DNA from: Streptomyces sp. R21
GTDB lineage: Bacteria; Actinomycetota; Actinomycetes; Streptomycetales; Streptomycetaceae
Assembly: GCF_041051975.1 (NCBI RefSeq)
Contig: NZ_CP163435.1
Location: 6,117,001 to 6,181,000, forward strand
DNA length: 64,000 nt
Direction of reading: 5' to 3'
Part shown: positions 32,690-39,614 of the stretch, piece by piece
Numbering within the stretch: the first letter of the stretch is position 1
Layout: each line of letters starts with the position of its first letter
Made by a program: the position numbers and the translations under genes
The notes under the pieces: generated by a model
Database searches by the model: none
Told to the model about the DNA's origin: nothing
Seen by the model: only the letters and a program-made list of their open reading frames with translations

Positions 32690-33523
32690 GTGAGCAAGCG
32701 GCAGGTGCAGAAGATGCTGCAGTTGATGGCGGCGGGGGAGCCGGTTGAGCTCACCACCCCCATGTCCTCCGTGAAGAAGCTGGCCCAGCTCGCCTTCGTC
32801 GCCCAGCAGTTCGGGTACGAGTACGCGGACGCGCGACAGGGCGGGCGCAACGGGCAGGTGAAGATGTTCGTCGTGCCCGATCCCAGCCCGCAGGCCCGCT
32901 CGCGCGCCGCGCAGAACTGGGCGCAGTTCCCGCAGGCCGGGGACGGGGTCTCGTTGCCGCCCGTTATTCCGGACGCGCTGGAACTGCTCAAGGCCCGCAT
33001 CAACTTCGACCTGACCGGCAAGAACGCCGAGAAGCGGATGGGGTACGGCGCTGTCGGCATCAGCGTCGGGTCCGCGATCCTGGCCTACCGGCTCGGCGGG
33101 GAGTCCGCCGACTTCGTCGTGGCCGGCATCTTCTGGGCGGTGATGATGGTCGTCCTCGGGATCTCGTTCATCGTCACGCGGAGGCGCAACGCCAAGTTCG
33201 CGGCACGGTTGCGGGCCGCCGGCTTCACACCCGTGACGGAGGCGGACGGCCGGGTGCGGTATCTGCCGCCGGGGGCACACCAACCCCACCAGCAGTACGT
33301 CTCCGGTCCGTACGGGCAGCAGCAGCCGACGTACGCTCCCGACCCCTACGGGCAGCAGCAGCCGACGTATGCCCCCGGCCCCTACGCACAGCAGCAGCCC
33401 CAGGCCCCCGGCCCGTACGGCCAGCAGGCCCCCGCACAGGCCCCCGGCCCGTACCCGCAGGCCCCCGGCCCCTACCCGCAGCCGTACGCCCCCGGCCCCT
33501 ACGGCCGGCCCCCTCAGCAGTAA
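32690..33523 (+). CDS. Two-helix membrane protein with PYGQQQ-rich C-terminus
   Basis: A 277-residue protein with a GTG start at 32690 and a GGAG site. Residues 1-105 are a soluble domain (KRQVQKMLQLMAAGEPVEL...). Two helices lie close together at about 125-143 and 147-168. The C-terminal 80 residues are repeats of PYGQQQPTYAP-type units, intrinsically disordered and cytoplasmic if the soluble domain is. The compositional match to the N-terminus of the preceding gene suggests the two proteins could associate, but no family name can be given. It ends 165 bases before narK. Confidence 0.75.
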   Translation: MSKRQVQKMLQLMAAGEPVELTTPMSSVKKLAQLAFVAQQFGYEYADARQGGRNGQVKMFVVPDPSPQARSRAAQNWAQFPQAGDGVSLPPVIPDALELLKARINFDLTGKNAEKRMGYGAVGISVGSAILAYRLGGESADFVVAGIFWAVMMVVLGISFIVTRRRNAKFAARLRAAGFTPVTEADGRVRYLPPGAHQPHQQYVSGPYGQQQPTYAPDPYGQQQPTYAPGPYAQQQPQAPGPYGQQAPAQAPGPYPQAPGPYPQPYAPGPYGRPPQQ

Positions 33524-33602
33524 CCCGCGCTCACCCCACCCCTCGTCCTCACCGGAGCCCCCCGCCCCGAGTGAGAGCAACGTTCCCTTCCAGTCACTCA
33601 CA

Positions 33603-33618
33603 GGCACAGGCCGGAAAC
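33603..33618 (+). promoter_or_regulatory. Possible GlnR half-site upstream of narK
   Basis: GGCAC, six bases, then GAAAC resembles one GlnR unit (GTnAC-n6-GAAAC), with one mismatch. It lies 71 bases before narK. A full GlnR site needs two units; I do not see a good second one. Confidence 0.35.
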
Positions 33619-33688
33619 GCGCCCTCCCTACCTTCGGTTTCAGTCACTCGTCGTAAGACACCGAGCACCGGAGAACCGTGGAGGCGTC

Positions 33689-35071
33689 ATGACAGCCCCG
33701 AGCACAGCCCCCGCACCGAGCAGGGGAGGCCGCTGGATCGAGCACTGGGATCCGGAGAACGAGGCGTTCTGGCAGGAGAAGGGGGAGAAGGTCGCCAAGC
33801 GCAATCTCCTCTTCTCCGTACTCTCCGAGCACATCGGGTTCTCGATCTGGACCCTGTGGTCCGTGCTGGTGCTCTTCATGGGGCCCGAGTACGGGCTCAC
33901 CCCGGCCGACAAGTTCATGCTGACCTCGATGGTCACGCTGGTCGGCGCCGTCGTCCGCGTCCCGTACACCTTCGCCGTCGCGATCTTCGGCGGGCGGAAC
34001 TGGACGATCGTCTCGGCGAGCCTCCTGCTCATCCCCACCATCGCCGCGTTCACGGTGATGAAGCCGGGGACGTCGTTCAACACCTTCCTGCTGATCGGGC
34101 TGCTGGCCGGCATCGGCGGGGGCAACTTCGCCTCCTCCATGACCAACATCAACGCCTTCTTCCCGCTCAGGAAGAAGGGGTGGGCCCTCGGGCTCAACGC
34201 CGGCGGCGGCAACATCGGCGTACCGGTCATCCAGCTCGTCGCGCTCGCCATCATCGGGGCCAGTGGCGGCCCGCGCGTGCTGCTGGGGATCTACATCCCG
34301 CTCATCGTCGTCGCCGCCGTCCTCGCCGCCGTCTTCATGGACAACATCGCGAACGTGAAGAACGACACCGGCGCCGCCAAGGACGCCGCGAAGGACGCGC
34401 ACACCTGGATCATGTCCTTCCTGTACGTCGGCACGTTCGGGTCGTTCATCGGCTACAGCTTCGCCTTCGGCCAGGTGCTGACCAACCAGTTCGGGCGTAC
34501 GCCGCTCCAGGCCGCCTATCTCACCTTCATCGGTCCGCTGCTCGGCTCACTGATCCGGCCCGTGGGCGGCTGGCTCGCCGACCGCTACGGCGGCGCGAAG
34601 ATCACGCTGTACAACTTCGTCGGGATGGCGGTGGCCACCGGCGGCCTCGTCCTCGCCTCGATGCAGAAGTCGCTGCCGTTCTTCGTCTCCGTGTTCGTCG
34701 TGCTGTTCGTGCTCAGCGGGCTCGGCAACGGCTCGACGTACAAGATGATCCCCGGCATCTTCCAGACCAAGGCCGTCGCCAAGGGGCTGGTGGGCGAAGA
34801 GGCCGCGGCCTACGGGCGACGGCTCTCGGGTGCCTCCATGGGACTCATCGGAGCGGTGGGCGCGCTCGGCGGCGTCGGCATCAACCTCGCCTTCCGGCAG
34901 TCCTTCCTCTCCTACGGCTCCGGCACCGGCGCCTTCGTCACCTTCCTCGCCTTCTACGCGCTGTGCTTCGCGGTCACCTGGGCCGTATACCTTCGCCGTC
35001 CGGCAGGAGCCGAGTCCCCGGCCGCGTCCGCTTCGGAAGCGAAGCCGCAGCTCAGCTACGCCGAGGTGTGA
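33689..35071 (+). CDS. narK: Nitrate/nitrite transporter NarK
   Basis: A 460-residue major facilitator of the nitrate/nitrite porter family with twelve helices. The N-terminal IEHWDPENEAFWQEKG segment is typical of actinobacterial NarK, and the two Gly-rich nitrate signatures are present (AGIGGGNFASSMTNINAFFP near residue 145, and a second near 345). It imports nitrate for assimilation or exchanges it for nitrite. It sits directly before the NnaR regulator gene, from which it is separated by a terminator; in S. coelicolor this pair is under GlnR-linked nitrogen control (recall). Confidence 0.95.
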   Translation: MTAPSTAPAPSRGGRWIEHWDPENEAFWQEKGEKVAKRNLLFSVLSEHIGFSIWTLWSVLVLFMGPEYGLTPADKFMLTSMVTLVGAVVRVPYTFAVAIFGGRNWTIVSASLLLIPTIAAFTVMKPGTSFNTFLLIGLLAGIGGGNFASSMTNINAFFPLRKKGWALGLNAGGGNIGVPVIQLVALAIIGASGGPRVLLGIYIPLIVVAAVLAAVFMDNIANVKNDTGAAKDAAKDAHTWIMSFLYVGTFGSFIGYSFAFGQVLTNQFGRTPLQAAYLTFIGPLLGSLIRPVGGWLADRYGGAKITLYNFVGMAVATGGLVLASMQKSLPFFVSVFVVLFVLSGLGNGSTYKMIPGIFQTKAVAKGLVGEEAAAYGRRLSGASMGLIGAVGALGGVGINLAFRQSFLSYGSGTGAFVTFLAFYALCFAVTWAVYLRRPAGAESPAASASEAKPQLSYAEV

Positions 35072-35091
35072 CGTAACACCGACGACATGAA

Positions 35092-35135
35092 GCGGAACCG
35101 AGCCTGTCACGGAGCGTTGACAGGCTCGGTTCCGC
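35092..35135 (+). terminator. narK terminator
   Basis: A perfect 18-bp stem (35092-35109 with 35118-35135, 8-base loop) lies 20 bases after narK. It lacks a clear T tract, as is common in Streptomyces. Confidence 0.8.
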
Positions 35136-35200
35136 ACGCAGGTGCACGGCCGTGCGGGAGCGGCCGCCACGTACGACTCGACTAGCGCGAGACGAGAGCC

Positions 35201-36376
35201 ATGTACGACGAACAACAGCGACCGGACCACAGCCCGGGCCCCGGTCCGAGCCACGGCCCCCTCGCCGGATTCACCGTCGGCGTCACGGCAGCCCGGCGCG
35301 CCGACGAGCTCGGGGCGCTGCTCCAGCGGCGCGGCGCCTCCGTCCTGCACGCGCCCGCCCTGCGGATCGTGCCCCTCTCCGACGACAGCGAACTGCTCGC
35401 CGCCACCAAGGAACTCATCGACCAGGCGCCGGACGTCGTGGTGGCCACCACCGCCATCGGCTTCCGGGGCTGGGTCGAGGCCGCCGACGGCTGGGGGCTC
35501 GGCGAGAACCTGCTGGACCGGCTGCGCGGCGTCGAGCTGCTGGCCCGCGGCCCCAAGGTCAAGGGTGCGATCCGGGCCGCCGGGCTCACCGAGGAGTGGT
35601 CGCCCTCCTCCGAGTCCATGGCCGAGGTGCTCGACCGGCTGCTCGACGAGGGCGTCGAGGGGCGCCGGGTCGCCATCCAGCTGCACGGCGAGCCGCTGCC
35701 CGGCTTCGTGGAGTCGCTGCGCGCCGCCGGAGCGGAGGTCGTCGGGGTGCCGGTGTACCGGTGGCTGCCGCCCGAGGACCTCGGGCCCGTCGACCGGCTT
35801 CTGGAGGCTGCCGTCACCCGCGGCCTGGACGCGCTCACCTTCACCAGCGCGCCCGCCGCCGCGTCCCTGCTCTCCCGCGCCGAGGAGCGCGGTCTGCTGC
35901 CCGAACTGCTCGCCGCCCTCCACCACGACGTGCTGCCCGCCTGCGTCGGCCCGGTCACCGCGCTGCCGCTCCAGGCCCACGGCGTGGACACCGTCTCGCC
36001 CGAGCGCTTCCGGCTCGGACCGCTCGTCCAGCTGCTGTGCCAGGAACTCCCGGGCCGCGCCCGTACGCTGCCGATCGCCGGCCACCGCGTGGAGATCCGC
36101 GGCCACGCCGTGCTGGTCGACGGGGAGCTGCGGCCCGTGCCGCCCGCCGGGATGTCCCTGCTGCGGGCCCTGTCGCGGCAGCCCGGCTGGGTCGTCGCCC
36201 GCGCCGAGCTGCTGCGGGCGCTGCCCGGAGCCGGGAAGGACGAGCACGCCGTCGAGACGGCGATGGCCCGGCTGCGTACGGCCCTCGGTGCGCCCAAGCT
36301 CATCCAGACGGTCGTCAAGCGCGGCTACCGGCTCGCCCTCGACCCGGCGTCCGACTCCAAGTACGGCGACGCCTGA
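35201..36376 (+). CDS. nnaR: NnaR-type regulator: uroporphyrinogen-III synthase-like domain fused to winged helix
   Basis: A 391-residue fusion. Residues about 22-280 form a HemD (uroporphyrinogen-III synthase) fold with two lobes (FTVGVTAARRADELG at the start, LTFTSAPAAASLL in the middle). Residues about 295-380 are an OmpR-type winged helix DNA-binding domain ending VVKRGYRL. Such proteins are transcription factors rather than haem enzymes. From recall, the S. coelicolor orthologue NnaR co-operates with GlnR on nitrate/nitrite assimilation genes. The position next to narK fits. Its 3' end overlaps the convergent DUF1772 gene by 52 bases. Confidence 0.9.
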   Translation: MYDEQQRPDHSPGPGPSHGPLAGFTVGVTAARRADELGALLQRRGASVLHAPALRIVPLSDDSELLAATKELIDQAPDVVVATTAIGFRGWVEAADGWGLGENLLDRLRGVELLARGPKVKGAIRAAGLTEEWSPSSESMAEVLDRLLDEGVEGRRVAIQLHGEPLPGFVESLRAAGAEVVGVPVYRWLPPEDLGPVDRLLEAAVTRGLDALTFTSAPAAASLLSRAEERGLLPELLAALHHDVLPACVGPVTALPLQAHGVDTVSPERFRLGPLVQLLCQELPGRARTLPIAGHRVEIRGHAVLVDGELRPVPPAGMSLLRALSRQPGWVVARAELLRALPGAGKDEHAVETAMARLRTALGAPKLIQTVVKRGYRLALDPASDSKYGDA

Positions 36377-36921
36377 CGCCTGCCGAACCGTCCGCGCAGA
36401 ACGAGCGCCCGGGCGAGGCACGCCAGCGCGAGGGTCGACAGCAGTGCCCGTACGACGTTCCACGCGACCCACGGGTCCTCGAAGTGCTCGCGCACGGCGG
36501 CCGGATCGGCGATCCTCGCCGGGTCGCCGGCGTTCGCGAGGTCGTTGTTGAGCGGGATGTTCACGGCCGTCGTGACGAGGAACACGAGCGCGTACGCCGC
36601 CAGCGCGGCCCACACCCATCGGCGGTACGGGGAGCCGCGCAACTGCCAGGCGGAGACCGCCGTGAGGAGCAGCGCGCCCATGAAGCTCAGGAAGAACACC
36701 GGGTTCTGGATCACGTCGTTGATGTTCTGCATGACCTCGATGTAGACGCGGTCGTCGCTGCGGGCCAGCGACGGCATGATGGCGCAGGCGAAGATGTAGA
36801 AGACCCCGGCGATCAGGCCCATGGTGACGGTGGCCGCGCCCAGGACGGCCGTGGCGGTCGTACGGCGGCCTTCGCGGTTGTCTGTGCTGCTGTTCGTCGT
36901 GTTGTTCGTCGTCTCTGTCAT
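36325..36921 (-). CDS. DUF1772 (anthrone-oxygenase-like) membrane protein
   Basis: A 198-residue protein with four helices (about 25-48, 72-92, 100-122, 160-180) and the IPLNNDL motif between helices three and four that marks DUF1772. The family includes anthrone oxygenases of polyketide pathways, but most bacterial members have no known function. The stop lies inside the 3' end of nnaR, a tail-to-tail overlap of 52 bases, so the two mRNAs would be complementary there. Confidence 0.85.
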   Translation of the reverse strand: MTETTNNTTNSSTDNREGRRTTATAVLGAATVTMGLIAGVFYIFACAIMPSLARSDDRVYIEVMQNINDVIQNPVFFLSFMGALLLTAVSAWQLRGSPYRRWVWAALAAYALVFLVTTAVNIPLNNDLANAGDPARIADPAAVREHFEDPWVAWNVVRALLSTLALACLARALVLRGRFGRRQASPYLESDAGSRASR

Positions 36922-37241
36922 GACGATCAGTCAACCGGTGCCGCTCCGCCCGTGACATGGCCCGGACGCGCGGCCGCATAAGCGGACGTCCAGGGCGGTG
37001 CCCGGGGCGGTCGCCGGGGCAGCGTCGGAGGCGAGCGTCCGGGGCGGGTGCGACACCTGCCCGGTGCCGGGTCTTCCGGCCACGCGTGCAGCCGGGCACT
37101 GTAGCGGGTACGGGACTTCCAGAGCTTCCCCAGGAACCTTTCTTCTCGGCTCACCGATCACTTCACCGATCAACTCACCGATCACGTCCCGATCGCTTCA
37201 CCGACCCCTCATGGCGGTAACCCCAAGGCGGTGACAGGCAC
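36922..37241. other. Divergent intergenic region DUF1772/CGNR
   Basis: This 320-base gap carries the promoters of both genes. The part next to the CGNR gene has a run of 12-bp repeats with CGATCA cores (37151-37197). No small gene is convincing. Confidence 0.5.
37151..37197. repeat. 12-bp tandem repeat with CGATCA core upstream of CGNR gene
   Basis: TCACCGATCACT, TCACCGATCAAC and TCACCGATCACG follow each other directly (37151-37186), then a degenerate fourth unit. The spacing of 12 bases is close to one helical turn. They end 44 bases before the CGNR start, so they could be repressor or activator sites. Confidence 0.7.
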
Positions 37242-37829
37242 ATGGCATTGGGCACGGCCACGGCCTCGTACGACATGCGGTTCGACTCCGGGCGGATCTG
37301 CCTGGACCTCGTGGCGACCACCCATCCCGAGGAACGGCTCGACTCCGCCGCGCGACTGCGGAACTGGATCACCGGATCGGGACTCGTGCCACCGGGGACA
37401 CCGCTCACGGCGGTCGACACGGCCTGGCTCGCCTCCTTCCGCGAACTGCGCGGACACGTGGCGCAGTTGGTGCGCGGGGAACTGGACGGCCGGCCCGCCG
37501 ACGCGGCGCTGGCCCGCGTCAACGCCGTGGCGCTGGGCACCCCGCCCGCCCCCTGGGCCGTACGCGCCGACGACGGCTCGCTGCGGCGCCGGCTGCACGC
37601 GCCGCCCGGCTGCCCCGAGTTGCTCTCGGTCGTGGCCCGTGACGCCGTGGACCTCCTCACCGACCCGGTGGCGGGCGCCAGCCTGCGCCAGTGCGAGGGG
37701 GACAACTGCCCGATCGTCTATCTGGACACCTCACGCGGGCGCCGGCGGCGCTGGTGCTCCAGCGAGGTGTGCGGAAACCGGGAGCGGGTCGCCCGGCACC
37801 GACGCCGGGCGGCTCTCGCCCGCGCGTGA
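37242..37829 (+). CDS. ABATE/CGNR zinc-finger protein, probable regulator
   Basis: A 195-residue protein of the ABATE plus zf-CGNR family. Residues about 10-140 form the ABATE domain (FDSGRICLDLVATTHPEERLDS) and about 150-190 the zinc finger, with C..C, then WCSSEVCGNRERVARHRRR, which contains the naming CGNR. These proteins are thought to be DNA-binding regulators, but few are studied. The ATG at 37242 gives the usual N-terminus. GATCA-rich clusters lie both before and after the gene. Confidence 0.88.
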   Translation: MALGTATASYDMRFDSGRICLDLVATTHPEERLDSAARLRNWITGSGLVPPGTPLTAVDTAWLASFRELRGHVAQLVRGELDGRPADAALARVNAVALGTPPAPWAVRADDGSLRRRLHAPPGCPELLSVVARDAVDLLTDPVAGASLRQCEGDNCPIVYLDTSRGRRRRWCSSEVCGNRERVARHRRRAALARA

Positions 37830-37872
37830 GCCGCCGTACGCCGACCACGGCCGGCCGCGCTGGCGGCACCCG

Positions 37873-37914
37873 TGATCAGCCCCCATGATCAGCTCTAGGT
37901 GATCTTCCGATCAC
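37873..37914. repeat. GATCA cluster downstream of CGNR gene
   Basis: Two TGATCA palindromes are followed by GTGATCTTCCGATCAC (37899-37914), a perfect 6-bp inverted repeat. The cluster lies between the CGNR stop and the sigma-factor gene and mirrors the CGATCA repeats before the CGNR gene. Confidence 0.6.
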
Positions 37915-38047
37915 ATGCCGCGACAAGTGCACCCTCTTCCCATCCCGCCCAAGAAATATGTGCGCACACTTTGAACACACCCGCGCCTACGCACGTACCC
38001 GGATATGAGCGACCGACTGGGGGAACCCCCGGACACCGGAGGTAGGC

Positions 38048-38632
38048 GTGCGCAAGGATTCCGCCGTGGCTGATGAACGCAGGCCAAGGGCCCGACATCG
38101 CATGTCCCAGCAACCCTCGTCCACCGAACCGGACGAGGAGCTGATGCGCGCGTTGTATCGGGAGCACGCGGGTCCCCTCCTCGCCTATGTCCTCAGGCTG
38201 GTCGCCGGTGACCGGCAGCGTGCCGAGGACGTGGTGCAGGAGACGCTCATCCGTGCCTGGAAGAACGCCGGTCAGCTCAATCGAGCGACCGGTTCGGTAC
38301 GCCCCTGGCTGGTGACGGTCGCCCGGCGCATCGTCATCGACGGCCACCGCAGCCGGCAGGCCCGGCCGCAGGAGGTGGACCCGTCACCGCTGGAGGTGAT
38401 CCCCGCGGAGGACGAGATCGACAAGGCGTTGTGGCTGATGACTCTGTCGGACGCGCTGGACGACCTGACCCCTGCTCACAGGGAAGTTCTGGTCGAAACG
38501 TACTTCAAAGGACGTACCGTGAATGAGGCTGCCGAGACCCTGGGTATACCCAGTGGCACGGTGCGTTCACGGGTTTTCTACGCCCTTCGGTCCATGAAGC
38601 TGGCTCTGGAGGAGCGGGGGGTGACGGCATGA
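38048..38632 (+). CDS. sigU: ECF RNA polymerase sigma factor (SigU type)
   Basis: A 194-residue extracytoplasmic-function sigma factor. Region 2 covers about 45-110 (YREHAGPLLAYVLRLVAGD ... EDVVQETLIRAWKN) and region 4 about 135-190 with the helix-turn-helix AAETLGIPSGTVRSRVFYALRSMK. The GTG at 38048 has a perfect GGAGGT upstream; an ATG at residue 19 is an alternative. The anti-sigma gene overlaps by four bases, the usual arrangement. The symbol follows the S. coelicolor order sigU-rsuA next to the HelD-like gene, where loss of the anti-sigma factor disturbs aerial growth (recall). Confidence 0.9.
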   Translation: MRKDSAVADERRPRARHRMSQQPSSTEPDEELMRALYREHAGPLLAYVLRLVAGDRQRAEDVVQETLIRAWKNAGQLNRATGSVRPWLVTVARRIVIDGHRSRQARPQEVDPSPLEVIPAEDEIDKALWLMTLSDALDDLTPAHREVLVETYFKGRTVNEAAETLGIPSGTVRSRVFYALRSMKLALEERGVTA

Positions 38633-39459
38633 ACACGTACGGGGGATACGGAACGGGTGGTCCAGGATCCATGCAGGGATCACAGGCGCAACAGGGGCCC
38701 GGTGACATCCATGAGACGGTCGGCGCCTACGCGCTCGGCATTCTCGATGACGCCGAAGCAACCGCTTTCGAGGCACACCTCGCCACCTGTGAGTGGTGCG
38801 CCCAGCAGCTCGACGAGCTCGCCGGGATGGAACCGATGCTGGCCGCCCTCGCGGACCTCCCGGCCGCCCAGGGCACCCCGGCCATCGGCGAGTCCCTGGC
38901 CGCGCGGCCGAGTCCGCAGCTCGCCGAGCGGCTCGTCGACGAGGTCTCCGAACGGCGCGCCCAGAAGCGCCGGCGCGGAATGTACCTGGTGGCGGCCGCG
39001 GCCGCGCTGATCATCGGCGGCCCGCTCACCGTGATGGCGGTGAACGGCGGCGACAGCAGCTCCACGATGCCGCCGCAGGCGCACGCCACCAGCCCGGCCA
39101 AGGCCGCGTTCGAGGTCATGACCGACAAGGTGTCCGCCACGGACAAGAGCACCGGCGTCTCCGCCGTGGTCGCCGTGGAGAAGAAGGACTGGGGCACCCA
39201 TGCCGTTCTGCAGCTGAAGAACGTCAAGGGCCCCGAGAAGTGCTCCCTGATCGCCGTGGGCAAGAACGGCGAGCGCGAGACGGTGACCTCGTGGGCGGTC
39301 CCGAACTGGGGCTACGGCATCGCGAACGCCAAGTCCGAGGAGGCGAAGCTGCCGCTGTACGTGCACGGCGGCGCGGCCTTCTCACCCAACCAGATCGACC
39401 ATTTCGAGGTCATGACGTTCGGCGGCAAGCGCCTCGTCGAGGTCGAGGCGAAGGCCTAG
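38629..39459 (+). CDS. rsuA: Anti-sigma factor with ZAS zinc finger (RsuA type)
   Basis: A 276-residue membrane anti-sigma factor. The cytoplasmic N-terminus has the zinc anti-sigma motif H28 ... H50xxxC54xxC57 (HLATCEWC), expected to hold SigU inactive. A transmembrane helix lies at about 117-140 and a C-terminal domain of about 130 residues is outside the cell, where it presumably senses an envelope signal and triggers release. The start ATG overlaps the sigU stop (ATGA), giving equal translation of the pair. A terminator follows. Confidence 0.92.
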   Translation: MNTYGGYGTGGPGSMQGSQAQQGPGDIHETVGAYALGILDDAEATAFEAHLATCEWCAQQLDELAGMEPMLAALADLPAAQGTPAIGESLAARPSPQLAERLVDEVSERRAQKRRRGMYLVAAAAALIIGGPLTVMAVNGGDSSSTMPPQAHATSPAKAAFEVMTDKVSATDKSTGVSAVVAVEKKDWGTHAVLQLKNVKGPEKCSLIAVGKNGERETVTSWAVPNWGYGIANAKSEEAKLPLYVHGGAAFSPNQIDHFEVMTFGGKRLVEVEAKA

Positions 39460-39511
39460 TACCAGGGCAGGCGCCGGGCAAGCACCAGGCAAGCACGAGG
39501 GAACAGGGCAA

Positions 39512-39546
39512 CCGCCCCGGGTCGGAGATCCAGCGACCCGGGGCGG
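39512..39546 (+). terminator. rsuA terminator
   Basis: A perfect 13-bp GC-rich stem (39512-39524 with 39534-39546) encloses a 9-base loop, 52 bases after rsuA. No T tract. Confidence 0.75.
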
Positions 39547-39560
39547 ACGCGTAGCCTGCA

Positions 39561-39613
39561 GGGCCCCCTTTCGCGTACGGTTGACGGCTGCCATGCACGT
39601 CAGAAGGGGGCCC
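39561..39613 (+). promoter_or_regulatory. Inverted repeat enclosing helD leader, covers its ribosome binding site
   Basis: GGGCCCCCTT (39561-39570) and AAGGGGGCCC (39604-39613) are perfect complements. The right arm contains the AAGGGGG Shine-Dalgarno and ends one base before the GTG. A transcript starting upstream of 39561 could hide the site; one starting inside the loop could not. Confidence 0.6.
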
Positions 39614-39614
39614 G

